NCBI GenBank assembly: GCA_963971225.1
Contig: OZ020268.1
Coordinates: 60,697,900 to 60,761,899, forward strand
Length of the DNA: 64,000 nt
Origin: Melieria omissa
Lineage: Eukaryota > Arthropoda > Insecta > Diptera > Ulidiidae
Direction of reading: 5' to 3'
Positions 53,119-64,000 of this stretch are shown in pieces. How positions within the stretch are numbered: position 1 is the stretch's first letter; each line of letters opens with the position of its first letter. The notes under the pieces were generated by a model that saw nothing but the letters and a program-made list of their open reading frames with translations, did no database searches and was not told the origin of the DNA. A program made the position numbers and the translations under genes.

Positions 53119-55560
53119 CTTTCGGTACACCGTAACAGAATATGAGTTCGCGTAGGGGTTCCTTGATGTCTTCCGTTGCCTTTGATTTAAGAAGTTTTGT
53201 TTGCGCATATTTCGAAAACTTGTCTACGGCTGTAAGGACCAGGTTTCGTTCCGTGTAATAAATATCTACGTGGAGTATGTGGCCAGGATATTGTGGTAAA
53301 GGGGTCTCTTTTAGTTCTGGTTTATTAGGATGTCTGTCATATTTGTGTTCTTTGCAAGCTGTGTATTGTTTCACTATAGTATTTATCCTATAGTTCATTC
53401 TTGGAAAGTCGAATTTCTCTAACAGCTGCATTTTGTTTTCCCGTCCGTTTCGGTGAGCTCTTCTGTGTTCCTTAAGGATTTCCTATACTTGTTGTGCTTC
53501 GTTGGGAAGATCTTTTACTTTTGATTGAGTGAATCTAATTTTACAGTTTCTAAAATGAATGGGATAGAATTCCTGAATTCTTTCCATTATTGGTTCCGTG
53601 GTATATAGTCCGTTGATGACGTTGGGGTTCATATATCTTTTAAAAATCGATTTTTAGTCTTCGACTGTATAAGAAGTTTGGATGATTGTATGTCGATGGT
53701 ATGTAGGGAATGGTATCTCAAATTTGTAGCTAGTTTCGTCTCCTATTAGTATGAAAACTTGGTTTTTGAAGACATTTATGGGTACTTCTACTGCAGGGAT
53801 AAGGTCATGTGCGAACCTTTCACTACTGTGCCGAGTGGCTGTCATGGAATTAACTTGTGAGATATGAGGTGGCCTTGATAAATCGTCGGCTACAACGTTT
53901 GTTTTCCCAGGTTTATATTTCAGCTCGTAATCATACTCCTCTAAAATCGCTTTCCATCGTTTCATTTTGGAATTATTATTTTTGTTGCTGAGTGCGAACG
54001 TCAGAGGTTGGTGGTCGGTGAAAATTACGACTTTGGCTGTTCCGTACAAATAGTTCCTAACCGAATTCAATGCCCAAACGATGACCAGCATCTCTTTCTC
54101 ATTGGCAGCGTAATGTTCTTCTGCCCTATTTAGAGTTTGCGATATGAAGGTGATCGGTCTTCCGCTCTGTTCTAGTACTGCTCCCAAAGCGTAATTTGAA
54201 GCGTCAGTAGTCAAGTGAAATTCCTTAGTTGGATCGGGATATGCAAGAATTCTATTTCTGGAAATCAATGAGTTTTTAATTTTGTCATATGCTTTCAAGG
54301 CATCCTCATTTAGTTTGATGATTTTTCTACTAGAAGCAAATTTGGATAAACGTCCGTCTTCCCCCCTTAGCAGGCATGTTAATGGTTTGGCTAACTTCGC
54401 ATAACCCTTTATAAAGCGGGGGTAGTACCCGGACATGCCCAAAAAGGACCGGAGATCTTTTAATGTTTTCGGTTGGGGAAAGGTACGGATTGCTTGGACC
54501 TTTTTGGGATTCGTTTTCACTCCTCCGCACGATATTATGAACCCTAAAAATTCGACATCTGTCTTGAGAAAATCGCATTTGTCGAATTGAACTTTCATAT
54601 TGGCTCTTTTGAGGGTTTCGAAAATTCTGCCAATAGCTCTTAAATGATCTTCGTCGGTTTCACTAACGTCTATATTGATGACATCGTCGTAGCATCTTTC
54701 CGATATGCTCGCGAAGGATGTCGTCGAGGGCCCTTTGAAAGATGGATGGTGCATTCTTAAGCCCGAATGGTAATCGAGTAAATTCAAATTTGCCGTTGTT
54801 GATTGAGAAGGCGGTTTTCTCTATGTCAGATTCCTTCAAGGGGATCTGATGGAATCCGCTCTTCAAATCTAGCACTGAGAAAATTCTTGCCGAGTTGGGC
54901 TATAACTTAGTTTATTTCTGGTATGGGGTAGCGATCGACTATAGTGATCGCATTTAGTTTGCGAGAATCTATGGCCATTCGATATTTTTTTTGTCCAGAA
55001 GCGTCCAATTTTTTTGGGAGAACCCATACTGGAGAGTCAAGAGTTCTAATTTCTCCTATAACCCTGGTAGTATACGTCAGTTTTTCATCTGGTTCGGCAA
55101 AAAGTCCTGGATGTCTGTCAACTAGCTTGAATAATGAATTTCTTTGTCTCTCTGTCATATGTCCCGTTTGTACATTGATGAATTTACGTCTTGTGAAAAT
55201 AATTGTCTGATTTTTACTTTCGTATTATTATGTAAGGTCATGTAATCGTATCTCGTATCGATTACGGCTGAAAGGTCTTTTAGGCTATCGTTTTCGATTA
55301 TTCCGTGAAAAGATTTTAAAGTCTATAGGATATAGAATTTAACACTTCTGTCATCTAGCCTAAAGAGGCGAACATTTGTATGATGGGTAATTTTAATTTT
55401 TCCACCTATTGAGGTGGCGAAAAAGGGTTCATCGTTCGGAATAGGGTCTGGCACGATTGCAGGCTGCATGTAGTTTTTGTTGGACCCTGTGTCAATTAAT
55501 ATTCTCAGTATCTTACCGCCTTGTGTCTTGCATTCGAAGTAGGGGAGCGATGAGTTCGAT
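53119..55560 (-). pseudogene. pol: Errantivirus pol: protease, RT, RNase H, integrase N-terminal half
   Basis: Protease 'DTGSNK' is encoded near 55500. RT begins in 55158-54907 ('VWVLPKKLD', 'RMAIDSRKLN') and continues in 54875-54663 ('LDLKSGFHQI', 'LPFGLKNAPSIFQRAL'). The catalytic box region near 54690 is frameshifted, leaving 'YDDVINID' in the next frame (54787-53654). That frame also encodes RNase H ('LTTDASNYALGAVLEQ', 'YAANEKEMLVIVWAL', 'VVADDLSR'). Integrase pieces lie at 53431-53114 ('HVDIYY', 'AVDKFSKYAQ'). A stop in the frame near 53640 and other breaks occur. Confidence 0.87.
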
Positions 55561-55973
55561 TGTCTAAATAATGAATGTCGGAGAGTCGGCCATGTCGTTA
55601 GTATTATTTATGTTTGATAGTTGGTTGCCTTCATGGCTCTGAATGATGTTATTGTCATGTAGGTCATTGTAATATTCGTCTTCTCATTTTTGTTTGGAAA
55701 TGAATGTTGGGGGCTATGAGGTCGTTTGCCAGCGTATTTAAATTATGAACTATTGGCGTAGTTTACTCCGGCTGTCCGGATCATTTGGTCGACTTCCATA
55801 GGCTCCTGTGTTTGGGGCTGATGATCTAGGAGGACTAGAATTATTGTATTTGAAATCTTGTCGCGATTCTCGCGTCATATTTGAATTATTAAATCCGTTG
55901 TTAAAGAAAGGTTTTGAAGGGTTTCGTGGGTTGTCCCAATGGTATTTTTGGTAACTAGGACGTGGGATGTAGG

Positions 55974-56940
55974 CTAGCTGAGGATAGAACTGTTCCCTGT
56001 TTCGCGGAACAAAGTTAAAATTATTCCTTCTAGGGGTAAGGTTGTAGCAGTGGTTTGTTGAGCATATTTTTTTACATTCGTGTTAGCTGCATAGGAAGAT
56101 CTGAAACTTTGGTTCTGGAGTTTGAAGCAAAGGTGGAGAGCCTGGGGTAAGTCTGCCGGTTCGCGGATGCCAAGAAGTCGGGGCAGGTCACCCCGGAGTC
56201 CTCGGATGAACGTGTCCAGTGCTTTGTCCCTGTAAGTTTGAGTAAGTAGATTCAGCGATTCGGTGCCCATTTCCATGCATGCGATTTTATTGAGTATCAG
56301 CGGCAGATGGGTATACACTTGTGGGTAAAAATCGTCTATGGTTGAGCTTCCTTGGATCAATGATGTAATTTGATATCCTAAATCGCGCTTGTCAGCATAG
56401 TGTAGGGTGAGACAGCGTGAAATCCAATCTAAAGGTGTGTTATATGATTTCAAAGCAACGTCTGCGTTACCTGTAATCTTATTACGAATGACACTCAGGA
56501 TTCCGTAGCATCGTGGTGTTTCTTTTAGACTTTCATAAATATGCAAAACCCTGTCTACACTTTTCTTCCACGAACTGAATTTTCCTGGATTACCTGAAAA
56601 ATCTCGCAGGCTCCTTACAACGTCAGGAATTTTATCAAGCTCGTTTAAGTCATTTTAGAATTGGAGTTCAATGGTCTTTTCAATAGCTTCAGTCAAGTCC
56701 GAATTGGGGTTTACAATTGAATTAACTAAGCTACGTCCTTCAGTTTTCAGGACGCGGTTGACAATCGAAGATATTAGGGCTTCTAGCTCCACCGTTCCGT
56801 AGTGAACTGCTGGTTGAGTTAGTGGGGTGGCTATTGGGGCGGTTGCCCGCGGAAGGGTGATTGGCCACTGGACCAAGGGGATATGGCCGTAGGATACTAG
56901 AGGGGGACTCGTTCTGCATTTTTTCCAGTTGCATTGCTTT
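55974..56940 (-). pseudogene. gag: Errantivirus gag, frameshifted
   Basis: The N-terminal part begins near 56934 and changes frame near 56850; the second part ends at 56655. The capsid part is then read through 56654-55974 ('[11 protein letters not shown]', '[20 protein letters not shown]', '[12 protein letters not shown]', '[10 protein letters not shown]'), typical of gypsy/errantivirus Gag. No CCHC knuckle is seen before the protease. At least two frameshifts are present. Confidence 0.82.
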
Positions 56941-56949
56941 CCTTTTCAG

Positions 56950-57716
56950 TAAAATTTTTCTTTCTCTTTTTTTATATAAAAAAAATTTTCTTTTTTGTTT
57001 TTCCTTTTCTTTTATTTGTAGTTCTTTCTCTTTTTTTTCCTTTTATTCTTCTTTTTATTTCTTTCAAATTATTCTATTTTTTAATTTCCTGCTATTTCTT
57101 TAATTGTTTGCTTATTCCACTTTTCTCAACTTCTCAACTTTTGCTGGATATTTTTATCTTTTTTATTTCTTTTTTTTCTTTCAAATTCTTCTTCTTTTAT
57201 TGTTTGCTTATTCCATTTTTCTTAACTTCTCAACTTTTGCTGGATATTTGTTCTCTATTGTTTTACATTTAAATTTCAGCTCTTATCAATTGTATTTTAT
57301 TTCTTTTTTAAAATTTTCCTTCACAATTTCCGGTTTCATTTTGTATTTCTCTTTTCTCTCTATTTTCTTTCTCCTCTTCTTGTTTTTCCTTTATTTATAT
57401 TGCATCACTTTGAGTAAAAGTTTTTTCTTGTATTTTTCACCCTTTTCCGCACGATTAATAATTTTCTTTTTTGTATAATTTTTTTTTTAATTTTTTATTG
57501 TATAGATTTTCTTAAAAATTTTTATTTTGGTGCATTTTTTCCTGTTTTGTGTTTTTCAACTTTTCTGGTCAATAATTATTCCTTTTTTGTGTAATTTTCT
57601 TTTAAATATTCATTTTCAACTTTTCGGCTTAGTCAATAATTATTCCTTTTTGTGTAATTTTCTTTTAACTTTTTTCTTTTACTTGTATCTTATGGATTTT
57701 CTTAAAAATCCCTAAA
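56950..57716 (-). other. T-rich tract (A-rich leader of the errantivirus)
   Basis: More than 700 bp of strongly T-biased + strand, so A-rich on the coding strand of the relic. It includes two near-repeats of a CTTTTCTCAACTTCTCAAC word (near 57118 and 57214) and two of CAATAATTATTCCTTTTTG. Several long T-rich open frames here are compositional and not genes. Confidence 0.6.
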
Positions 57717-58226
57717 ATACTGTAACGATAAGACAGTCTGTCGCTGTGCAAAGCAACCCTGTAGCTTCGCGCCGTGCCATAATTCAATGTGGCAACGACG
57801 GCCGCGATAATAACTTTTAGTCCAATCTGGCAACGATGGTCGCGATCATCAGGGAAACTTTTAGTCCACTCCGGAATGTGCGGGAACGATCTGCGCGATG
57901 GCCGGACAGAGTATAAAAGGCGGCCGGATGCGGCGCAGCGAGTCAGTCTGGTTTCGACAAGTGAAGTTGCCACACGGAGTGATTAAGCAAATATTTAAGT
58001 GTACGAACAGTAAAGTGTAAACTGTGAATAATAGAGTGACTGGTTTATTTTATTGTCTGCGTTTAAGAAACTGACTGTGTTTTATTTTCAAATTACACAA
58101 TCCAGAGATACGTAACAGCCCACTAGACTTAGTATTCGTAACATTTGGTATCAGAAGTGGGATTGTGGAAAATTGAAGATAAAAAAAAACAAAAAACTAA
58201 AGAAATAAAATTATAAAAGCACGGAC

Positions 58227-59618
58227 ATGGTGAAATTCGAGCTGCTGAAGGTGGACCAGCTGAAGAAGGAGCTGGCTGCCTGGAATTTGCCGACTGCTGG
58301 CGGAAAGGTGGAGTTGCAGTTGCGCTTGCGAGAAGCATGTGAGGAACGAGGCGTCGATTGGACTGTGCACGAGTTCGGAGCGCAAGAACAAGAGGCGTCG
58401 GCAAAAATGGAGGAATCGCCTGCAGGTGCGGCGTCGATGCAAAGTACGACTGCAGCGGCTGCGCCACCACAAGCAATGGACATGAGCCAGCTAATGGTTG
58501 CACTTAAAGGCATGTTCGAGACTTCCAACCGAGAAATGTCAGCGAAGCTGGAAACTACGAATCTTGAAATTTCGGCAAAAGTCGAGACTGCAAATCGAGA
58601 AATGGCTGAAAATTCTGCGCGCATAGAGCAGAAGGTGGAGGAAATTTCCAATAGCCTGAATGTGAAAGTTGAGCATCTCGAGACGCGAATAGACAATTGG
58701 GACAAACGAGTTGACGATATGGGTGAATCCCTGAACAGACGAGTTGACAACCTGGATGAGTCCTTGGACAAACGGGTTGACAGTCTGGAAGATGCGATGC
58801 ACAGAAGGATAGAGCGGTACAGCCACGAGAATGTTTGCCACCGGTTCAGGACGATTTTGCTGCCAGAACAGAAGTGCTTACTTATGATGGTGCTGCGCCG
58901 TTCGATACATTTAAATTGCAATTCGACTTGGCTGCTTTGGAAAATCAGTGGACAGATATCAGGAAAGGTCGGAGGTTGGCACTGGCGCTGAAAGGTCCTG
59001 CGGCTGAGGTAATCAAATCAGTTCCAGAATGTTTAAGAAGTGATTACGGTGCCAACATGAGAGCATTAGCAGCGAAGTATAGCAACGAGCACAACCATGC
59101 GCTGTACTACTGTGAGCTGAAGAACCGCAAGCAAAGAGCCAACGAGGCGCTGCAGACATATGCAGCAGACATTGAGCGGCTCGTACAGTTGTGCTACCCA
59201 AAATTTGGTGCTGATGATCTCGAGAGGATGAAGAGTGAGGCGTTTATTGAAGGTCTGCATGATCCAGAAACACGTCGCAGTGCGCAAGCCAACATTTAAG
59301 GAAACGGTGACCAGCGCAATGACATATGAAGCGGCATGGATTGGCAGCACTCGGTATGCACCTGCAAGGATACGCCAGATTCAGGCGGACAACGACGTTC
59401 CGATCCAGGCCATAAGCTCTGAGATACCGGACAGGCCACGGGTGGTCTCCTCTAAAGTTGTTTGCTGGATATGTGGCAAGCAGGGCCACATATCACGAGA
59501 CTGTCGCCAACGAAAGAGGCGTTCCCGTTCTCGATCGCAATCGCCTGAAGCGAGGAATACTGACAATCGAGGCTCAGTCAACAAGCGCAGGGCTGAGGAC
59601 GAGGAGCCGTTAAACTAA
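58227..59618 (+). pseudogene. gag: gag of B6
   Basis: ATG 58227 begins a complete SAP-like domain (with the GGKVELQLRLREA segment missing in B4). 11-residue coiled-coil units of both types follow (AKLETTNLEIS, RVDNLDESLDK). A frameshift near 58820 precedes the capsid part (58835-59299). A second one near 59283, a ~20-bp deletion, comes before 'KPTFKETVTSAMTYEAAW'. The CCHC knuckle CWICGKQGHISRDC and Arg/Ser-rich tail end at 59618. Confidence 0.9.
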
Positions 59619-59639
59619 AACGGGTCAGCCTAAAGGGGC

Positions 59640-62178
59640 GTGAGCTGATCCCCACAATCTGCCGCCCAACGATCCTTGTCTCACAGCTGAAACGACAGCC
59701 CAGCAGCTTGACAATTGAAGGAAGGATAAATGGAAAGTTGTTCGTGTTGACACTGGATACTGGAGCGTCATATTCGATCATAAAAAGGAAGCTGCTGAAG
59801 AACTGGGAACCGCTGCATGGCATACAGCTACGGACTGCGACTGGCGAGCGCGCGCCGGTAAGACGGAAAGTTACAAAAACGATTGATATCGGCACCAGCA
59901 GCCTGGAATATGAGTTCATCGTCGCGGATATAATGGACGACGTGATTATCGGCGTGGATTTCATGATTAGGCACGGTTTCACGCTGGACCTGAAGGGAAA
60001 TGTACTGAGATATGCCAACGTTGAATTCCCGCTGCACACCGGCTATGAGCGAAGCGTGGTGGTAAGGAAGGTCGTATCGTGTCAACACCGGAGGATACCA
60101 GCGAATTCTGAGGCGATTGTGTGGGCAAAGGTGGACGAGGACGATGGGACGAGTCGGCTGTGGGTAGTAGAAGCACCGAAACAAGGACACGACAACATCA
60201 TCATCGGACGTACATTAGTGGAACCTAAAAATGGCAGAATACCAGTCAGAATACTGAACCCCCTGAATGCACCCAGATATGTCGGGAAAGATGAGGTAAT
60301 TGGCGAGTGTAAGGAAGCTGTAGCAGTGGTCAATTGCGAGAGTAGCCCGCCTGGAGGTAATAAGAAGAGCGGCTTTAACATGGACGCCATACCGCAGGAG
60401 AACCAGTGGAGCAGCGAGGTGACGGCCAAGCAGAAACAGAAGGCGAGGTCACTCCTGCAGCACTATGGGTCAATATTTGCGGCGGAAGCAGGCGGAAGAA
60501 CAGCCATAGTGAAGCACAACATCGACACCGGAAGTGCAAAACCGATTCGCCAACCGCCAAGACGAGTTCCTCTGGCCAAGAGGGAGGAGGTCACAAATTT
60601 GATCGAGAACATGCGGCATTGAGATGGCTCCTGAACTTTAAAGATCCTGAAGGGCAATTGGCGCGGTGCATCGAGCGACTGCAGAGCTACGACTACACGA
60701 TAGAGCATCGCAAGGGCAGTAGCCATGGAAATGCCGATGCCTTGTCCCGCCGTCCGTGCAAAGTCGAATGCAGGCAATGCTCGCGAGCCGAAAGCAAAGA
60801 ACAGATAGTGGACGTCCGGTTGGTAAGCGTCATGCCAGAGGAAGAGTGGTCTGCGGAGAGGCTACAAAAAGACCAGCGTGAGGATGCGGATCTTGCGAAA
60901 ATCGTCGAAGGCAAGGAGCAAGGCGCACGTCCAGACTGGCAGGAGATGACCGGTGAAAGCCCGATCGCTAAGGCTTACTGGGCACAGTGGAAAAGTCTGC
61001 GGCTGAAGGAAGGCTACCTGTACCGCGAATGGGAGAGCGCGGATGGTCGGACCAGCAACCCCCTAATGGTAGTGCCGAAATGCAGAATCAACGAGGTCAT
61101 CGAGGCATACCATAACGACTCCAGTGGAGGGCACCTAGGCATCACCAAAACCGTCACCAAAATAAAAAGACGATTCTACTGGGTAGGATGTCAGGAGTCT
61201 GTTGCCGAGTGGATTAAGAGCTGCGACCGATGTTCAGCCGCGAAAGGGCCGACAAGAAGAACTCGAGGCCGCATGCAGCAGTACAACGTGGGAGCGCCCT
61301 TCGAGCGGATTGCTATGGACGTCGCCGGCCCATTCCCAACTAGTACTCAAGGCAACAAATATGTGCTGGTGGTAATGGATTACTTCAGCAAATGGCCCGA
61401 AGTGTACCCTATTCCTAACCAGGAGGCCACTACGATCTCGGAAAAACTGGTAAACAACTGGGTAGCCCGGTTCGGAGTTCCGTTGGAGTTGCACTCAGAT
61501 CAAGGCCGGAATTTCGAGTCTGCGGTATTCAAGGAAGTGTGTGGGCTGCTGGGGATAACGAAAACGCGTACCACTCCTTTGCACCCACAGTCCGACGGCA
61601 TGGTGGAACGCTTTAACCGGACACTGGAGGAATACCTGCGGAAAGTGGTAGGCAGGAATCAAAAGGATTGGGACACGCATATCCCCCTGTTCCTGATGGC
61701 GTATAGGCCAGCCCCGCACGACACGACATCACTCACCCCAGCCCGAGCAGTGTTCGGTACAGAGTTGCGGTCACCCGCTGACTTGAAGTTCGGCGTAGTC
61801 GGCACAACGGGAGTCGCTAAGACGGACTACGTGGTCAATAAGCGGGCGGAACTGGAGGAAATTCACCAGTTTATAAGGGGCCGCACCAAACTGGTCAGCG
61901 TTAAGGCGAAAGCCAGATACGATCTACGGGCCAACTCAGCAGGGTTCCAAGAAGGCGATTTGGTAATGCTCTACAACCCGCAGCAGAGGAAAGGTTTGTC
62001 TCCAAAACTTTAAGCCTCATGGGAAGGACCGTACAAAGTCGTGACTAGGATTAACGACGTGGTATACAGGATTCAACGTTGCAGCAATAGAGGCGCTAAG
62101 CTGAAGGTAGTCCATTTGGAGCGTCTGGCGCCTCATCACAGCGGAGCCTCGGCACTTGTTCGGGACGAACAAGTCTAA
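59640..62178 (+). pseudogene. pol: pol of B6: protease, RT deletion, integrase
   Basis: The frame is open upstream of the protease and lies -1 relative to gag, the usual arrangement for frameshift expression. Protease 'DTGAS' is near 59756. RT stops at 60610-60614, where CATGC joins to the CATGC of the RNase H region. Compared with B4 1019 bp are missing, including the YLDD box. From 60615 the next frame runs through the end of RNase H ('HADALSR'-like), the H2C2 finger and the integrase core (D in MDVAGPF, D in HSDQGRNF, E in GMVERFNR). A CAA-to-TAA stop at 62011-62013 comes before the last ~55 codons. Confidence 0.9.
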
Positions 62179-62639
62179 GTGGTGGGCAGTGTAACGATAA
62201 GACAGTCTGTCTCTGTGCAAAGCAACCCTGCCGCTACGTGCCGTGCTATAATCCAATCTGGCAACGACGGCCGCGATAGTAACTTTTGTCCAATCTGGCA
62301 ACGACAGCCGCGATAATAACTTCTAGTCCAACCTGGCAATGATGGAAACTTTTAGTCCACTCCGGAATGTGCGGGAACGATCTGCGCGATGGCCTGACAG
62401 GTACAAAAGGCAGCCGGATGCGGCGCAGCGAGTCAGTCTGGTTTTGACAAGTGAAGTTGCCACACGGAGTAATTAAGCAAATACTTAAGTGTACGAACAG
62501 TAAAGTGTAAAACTGTGAATAATAAAGTGACTGTTGGTTTTGAATTGGCTGCGTTGGAATAATTAAAGTTGTTTCATTTTCAAATTGCACAATCCAGTGA
62601 TACGTAACAGCCCACTAGACGTAGTATTCGTAACAATAT

Positions 62640-63349
62640 ATATACATATGTGTGTGTGTGCAGCGTAGAGAATAACATAACATACATAGTAGAATGTTTA
62701 TTGTTAATATCATTTGTGAAAATTCTGCTGCGCCACAAATCATTTCCATACAACAAACTTTGGAAAATAATTTCGCTTTCAGTAGTATTTTCGATAAGTT
62801 TGAAAATACTATAATAGCAAGTCACAACGGATCTCTCCGCACGGATCTCTCTAGACGTCTAATGTCTATCAAAAGTCGAGTATTTCAAGCCCCAGAGCAA
62901 TTAATTCACTTTAAAATATTCAATTTGGGGTTTTTTGCTCAATTTTGCGAACTTTGAAGTTGGAGGCGATTTTACTTTTACGTTTACCCCTTCTACGGCA
63001 TATTAGCTGATGAGCTCAATATAGTTTATCCTTCAAGCGTGCTATTCGGCATCTTGTCACAGTTTAATTGTATTTTTATGCAAATAATTCATATTCTCCA
63101 CGACAGTATTTTAAGAGCTTTTGTTTGTATAGTACTTCCAAGAGAAGTTGTTGACGATATTTGAATTATCTGTGATATCATTATGAAAGGATTTTCGTAT
63201 TAAAGCTCATAATTTTCTTTTTACCTTCTAAAATTCTCAACAAGTGGTTCCTTATTGTAAGCCCAAAATAAATCCGAAGACTACAGTTGCCAGAGACTGC
63301 AGGCTTCTCTCTCACACACACACACCTCATATTTTAACAACTTCACGCC
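62640..63349. other. No gene seen
   Basis: TATATA/TGTGTG microsatellite next to the B6 LTR, then AT-rich sequence without recognisable features. A CA-repeat lies near 63311-63325. Confidence 0.5.
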
Positions 63350-63510
63350 GGCCCGCGCTTGACTGTCTCATCGGACGGCGTGTACCACCGGTGGCCCGCA
63401 CTAGATTGTCTCATCGGGCGACGCGTATCGCCGGTGGCCCGCACTAGATTGTCAAATCGGGCGACGCGTACTGCCGGTGGTACGCATTCGATTGTGCTAA
63501 TAGACGCTGA
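63350..63510. repeat. 43-bp GC-rich minisatellite, about 3.7 copies
   Basis: Units start at 63350, 63393, 63436 and 63479 (partial), exactly 43 bp apart. Each begins GGCCCGCACTAGATTGTCTC and ends GACGCGTATCGCCGGT with a few substitutions. It is much richer in GC than its surroundings. Forty-three is not a multiple of three, so a coding repeat is unlikely. Confidence 0.9.
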
Positions 63511-64000
63511 AAATTAAAATAATGAAAATTTAACGTATTTTCATTAAAAACATTTAATGAAAGCCAGATGAAGCATGGCATTAATTTCAGCGCCGCCTCA
63601 CAGCAAAAACAATGAAAATCGGCCCCGGCGTGAACGTTCAGACCATGAAAGATGGTTGTGACATGGGCGATGTATTTCTGAAAACTCCACTCCTCGACTG
63701 TTGCTTTCAGTTGCATTTTCAGCGAACGACTCCTTCTACATTATTGTCATGTCACCATCCCTCGTCAAACATACAAGATTTCACTGGAGCGTGGATATCA
63801 GATAAAATATTGTTCTTACCAGTTCTATATATATCAAGAAGAGGCTCAAATATGAGAAGCATGCGCAGGCATGTGACTTTGAAGCATTTATTTACAACAA
63901 CAAAGTGTAGGAAAGCAGAAATTATATTTCAATGACGATTATAAGCCGAGTTCGGTTGGAGGTGCAGTGAAATTAATTTATGCAGAACTGCGGCTAGCTG
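63511..64000. other. No gene seen at the right edge
   Basis: Mixed-composition DNA with one open frame of 107 codons (63612-63935, +) lacking any recognisable motif. It could be host sequence or a decayed element. Confidence 0.4.

Larger units (their letters stand above)
51384..57716 (-). mobile_element. Errantivirus-like (gypsy group with env) relic
   Basis: Reverse-strand order from right to left: A-rich leader (57716-56950), gag, protease, RT, RNase H, integrase, env-like. No LTR of its own is seen: B6 sits at the 5' side and a family B solo LTR at the 3' side. Gag, RT and integrase each have frameshifts, and a mariner MITE lies inside integrase. Domain style fits the insect errantivirus group (17.6/297/ZAM type). 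It is an inactive old copy. Confidence 0.88.
57721..62635 (+). mobile_element. Gypsy family B, copy B6 (recombinant, RT deleted)
   Basis: The 5' LTR 57721-58143 belongs to the short-repeat subtype of the solo LTR at 8404. The 3' LTR 62190-62635 belongs to the longer B1/B4 subtype. Flanks are ATAC (57717-57720) and ATAT (62636-62639), not identical. Inside are gag (frameshifted), protease, the start of RT, a ~1.0-kb deletion, the end of RNase H, and a nearly complete integrase. Non-matching LTR subtypes plus a mismatched duplication suggest recombination between two elements. Confidence 0.9.

Noticed and set aside
52495..53208. A 237-codon open frame as a single novel protein
   Set aside because: It runs from errantivirus integrase through the terminus of a mariner MITE into its HTH region and on to the other terminus, so it is a chance fusion of two elements.
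56934..57478. Long + strand open frames rich in Phe/Leu/Tyr that look like membrane proteins
   Set aside because: They are produced by a T-rich tract, the complement of the A-rich errantivirus leader. They overlap in three frames and have no domain signature.
60406..62013. A single 535-codon open frame as an intact integrase gene of B6
   Set aside because: Its first part is a non-native frame upstream of the deletion junction. The true sequence enters only after 60614 and stops early at 62011-62013.
1..64000. CRISPR arrays, bacterial operons, ribosome binding sites or phage defence systems
   Set aside because: Repeats found are LTRs, tandem arrays and transposon ends. The content is clearly that of an insect nuclear genome.

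Overview
The window is animal nuclear DNA, almost certainly from a higher dipteran fly and possibly a tephritid-like species (low confidence on the family). The reasons are AT-rich spacers with CATATGTA-type microsatellites, fly-type Ty3/gypsy elements primed by tRNA-Leu, an insect errantivirus relic, Tc1, mariner, hAT and TTAA-type DNA transposons, and tRNA-derived SINEs. I found no host protein-coding gene that I can defend. Nearly everything that can be annotated is a transposable element, and almost all of those are broken.

Layout. 1-5.4 kb: the 3' end of an R1-like LINE, a Tc1-type end carrying a TTAA MITE, a perfect 114-bp foldback, a SINE, a reverse-strand Tc1 relic and a solo LTR. 5.5-6.1 kb: an inverted pair of tRNA-like sequences. 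6.3-37.4 kb: one Tc1-like transposon (element D, reverse strand) blown up to about 31 kb by nested insertions. Reading leftward from its 5' end at 37399, it contains a gypsy copy (B3, 21395-36647), a SINE, a second Tc1 family (19589-20860), and an element F (6469-19538) with CACAGTG termini and a 5-bp target duplication. F itself holds a LINE fragment, a solo LTR and a 10-kb mdg3-like gypsy element (A, 9026-19083) that was split by a CR1-like LINE. B3 holds a 4-kb hAT element in its 5' LTR (with two SINEs and a TTAA MITE inside) and, in gag, a Transib-like element E (26640-34152). E in turn holds a near-complete gypsy copy (B4, 27787-33856) and another MITE. 37.6-38.3 kb: a fourth TTAA MITE. 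38.3-47.4 kb: mostly unannotatable single-copy-like DNA with one mariner relic. 47.4-49.9 kb: a composite repeat with two dimeric tandem arrays. 50.9-57.7 kb: an errantivirus relic on the reverse strand, cut by a mariner MITE and a solo LTR. 57.7-62.6 kb: a recombinant gypsy copy (B6). The last 1.4 kb holds a 43-bp minisatellite.

The most interesting signals are at the ends of E and F. Both start with CACAGTG, the heptamer of V(D)J recombination signals and Transib termini, and both have 5-bp target duplications whose removal restores the reading frame of the interrupted element. F has an ACAAAAATG-like nonamer 12 bp from one heptamer and an ACCAAAATA-like nonamer 23 bp from the other, so it resembles a 12/23 signal pair. 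I saw no CRISPR array, bacterial operon, replication origin or functional tRNA/rRNA gene.
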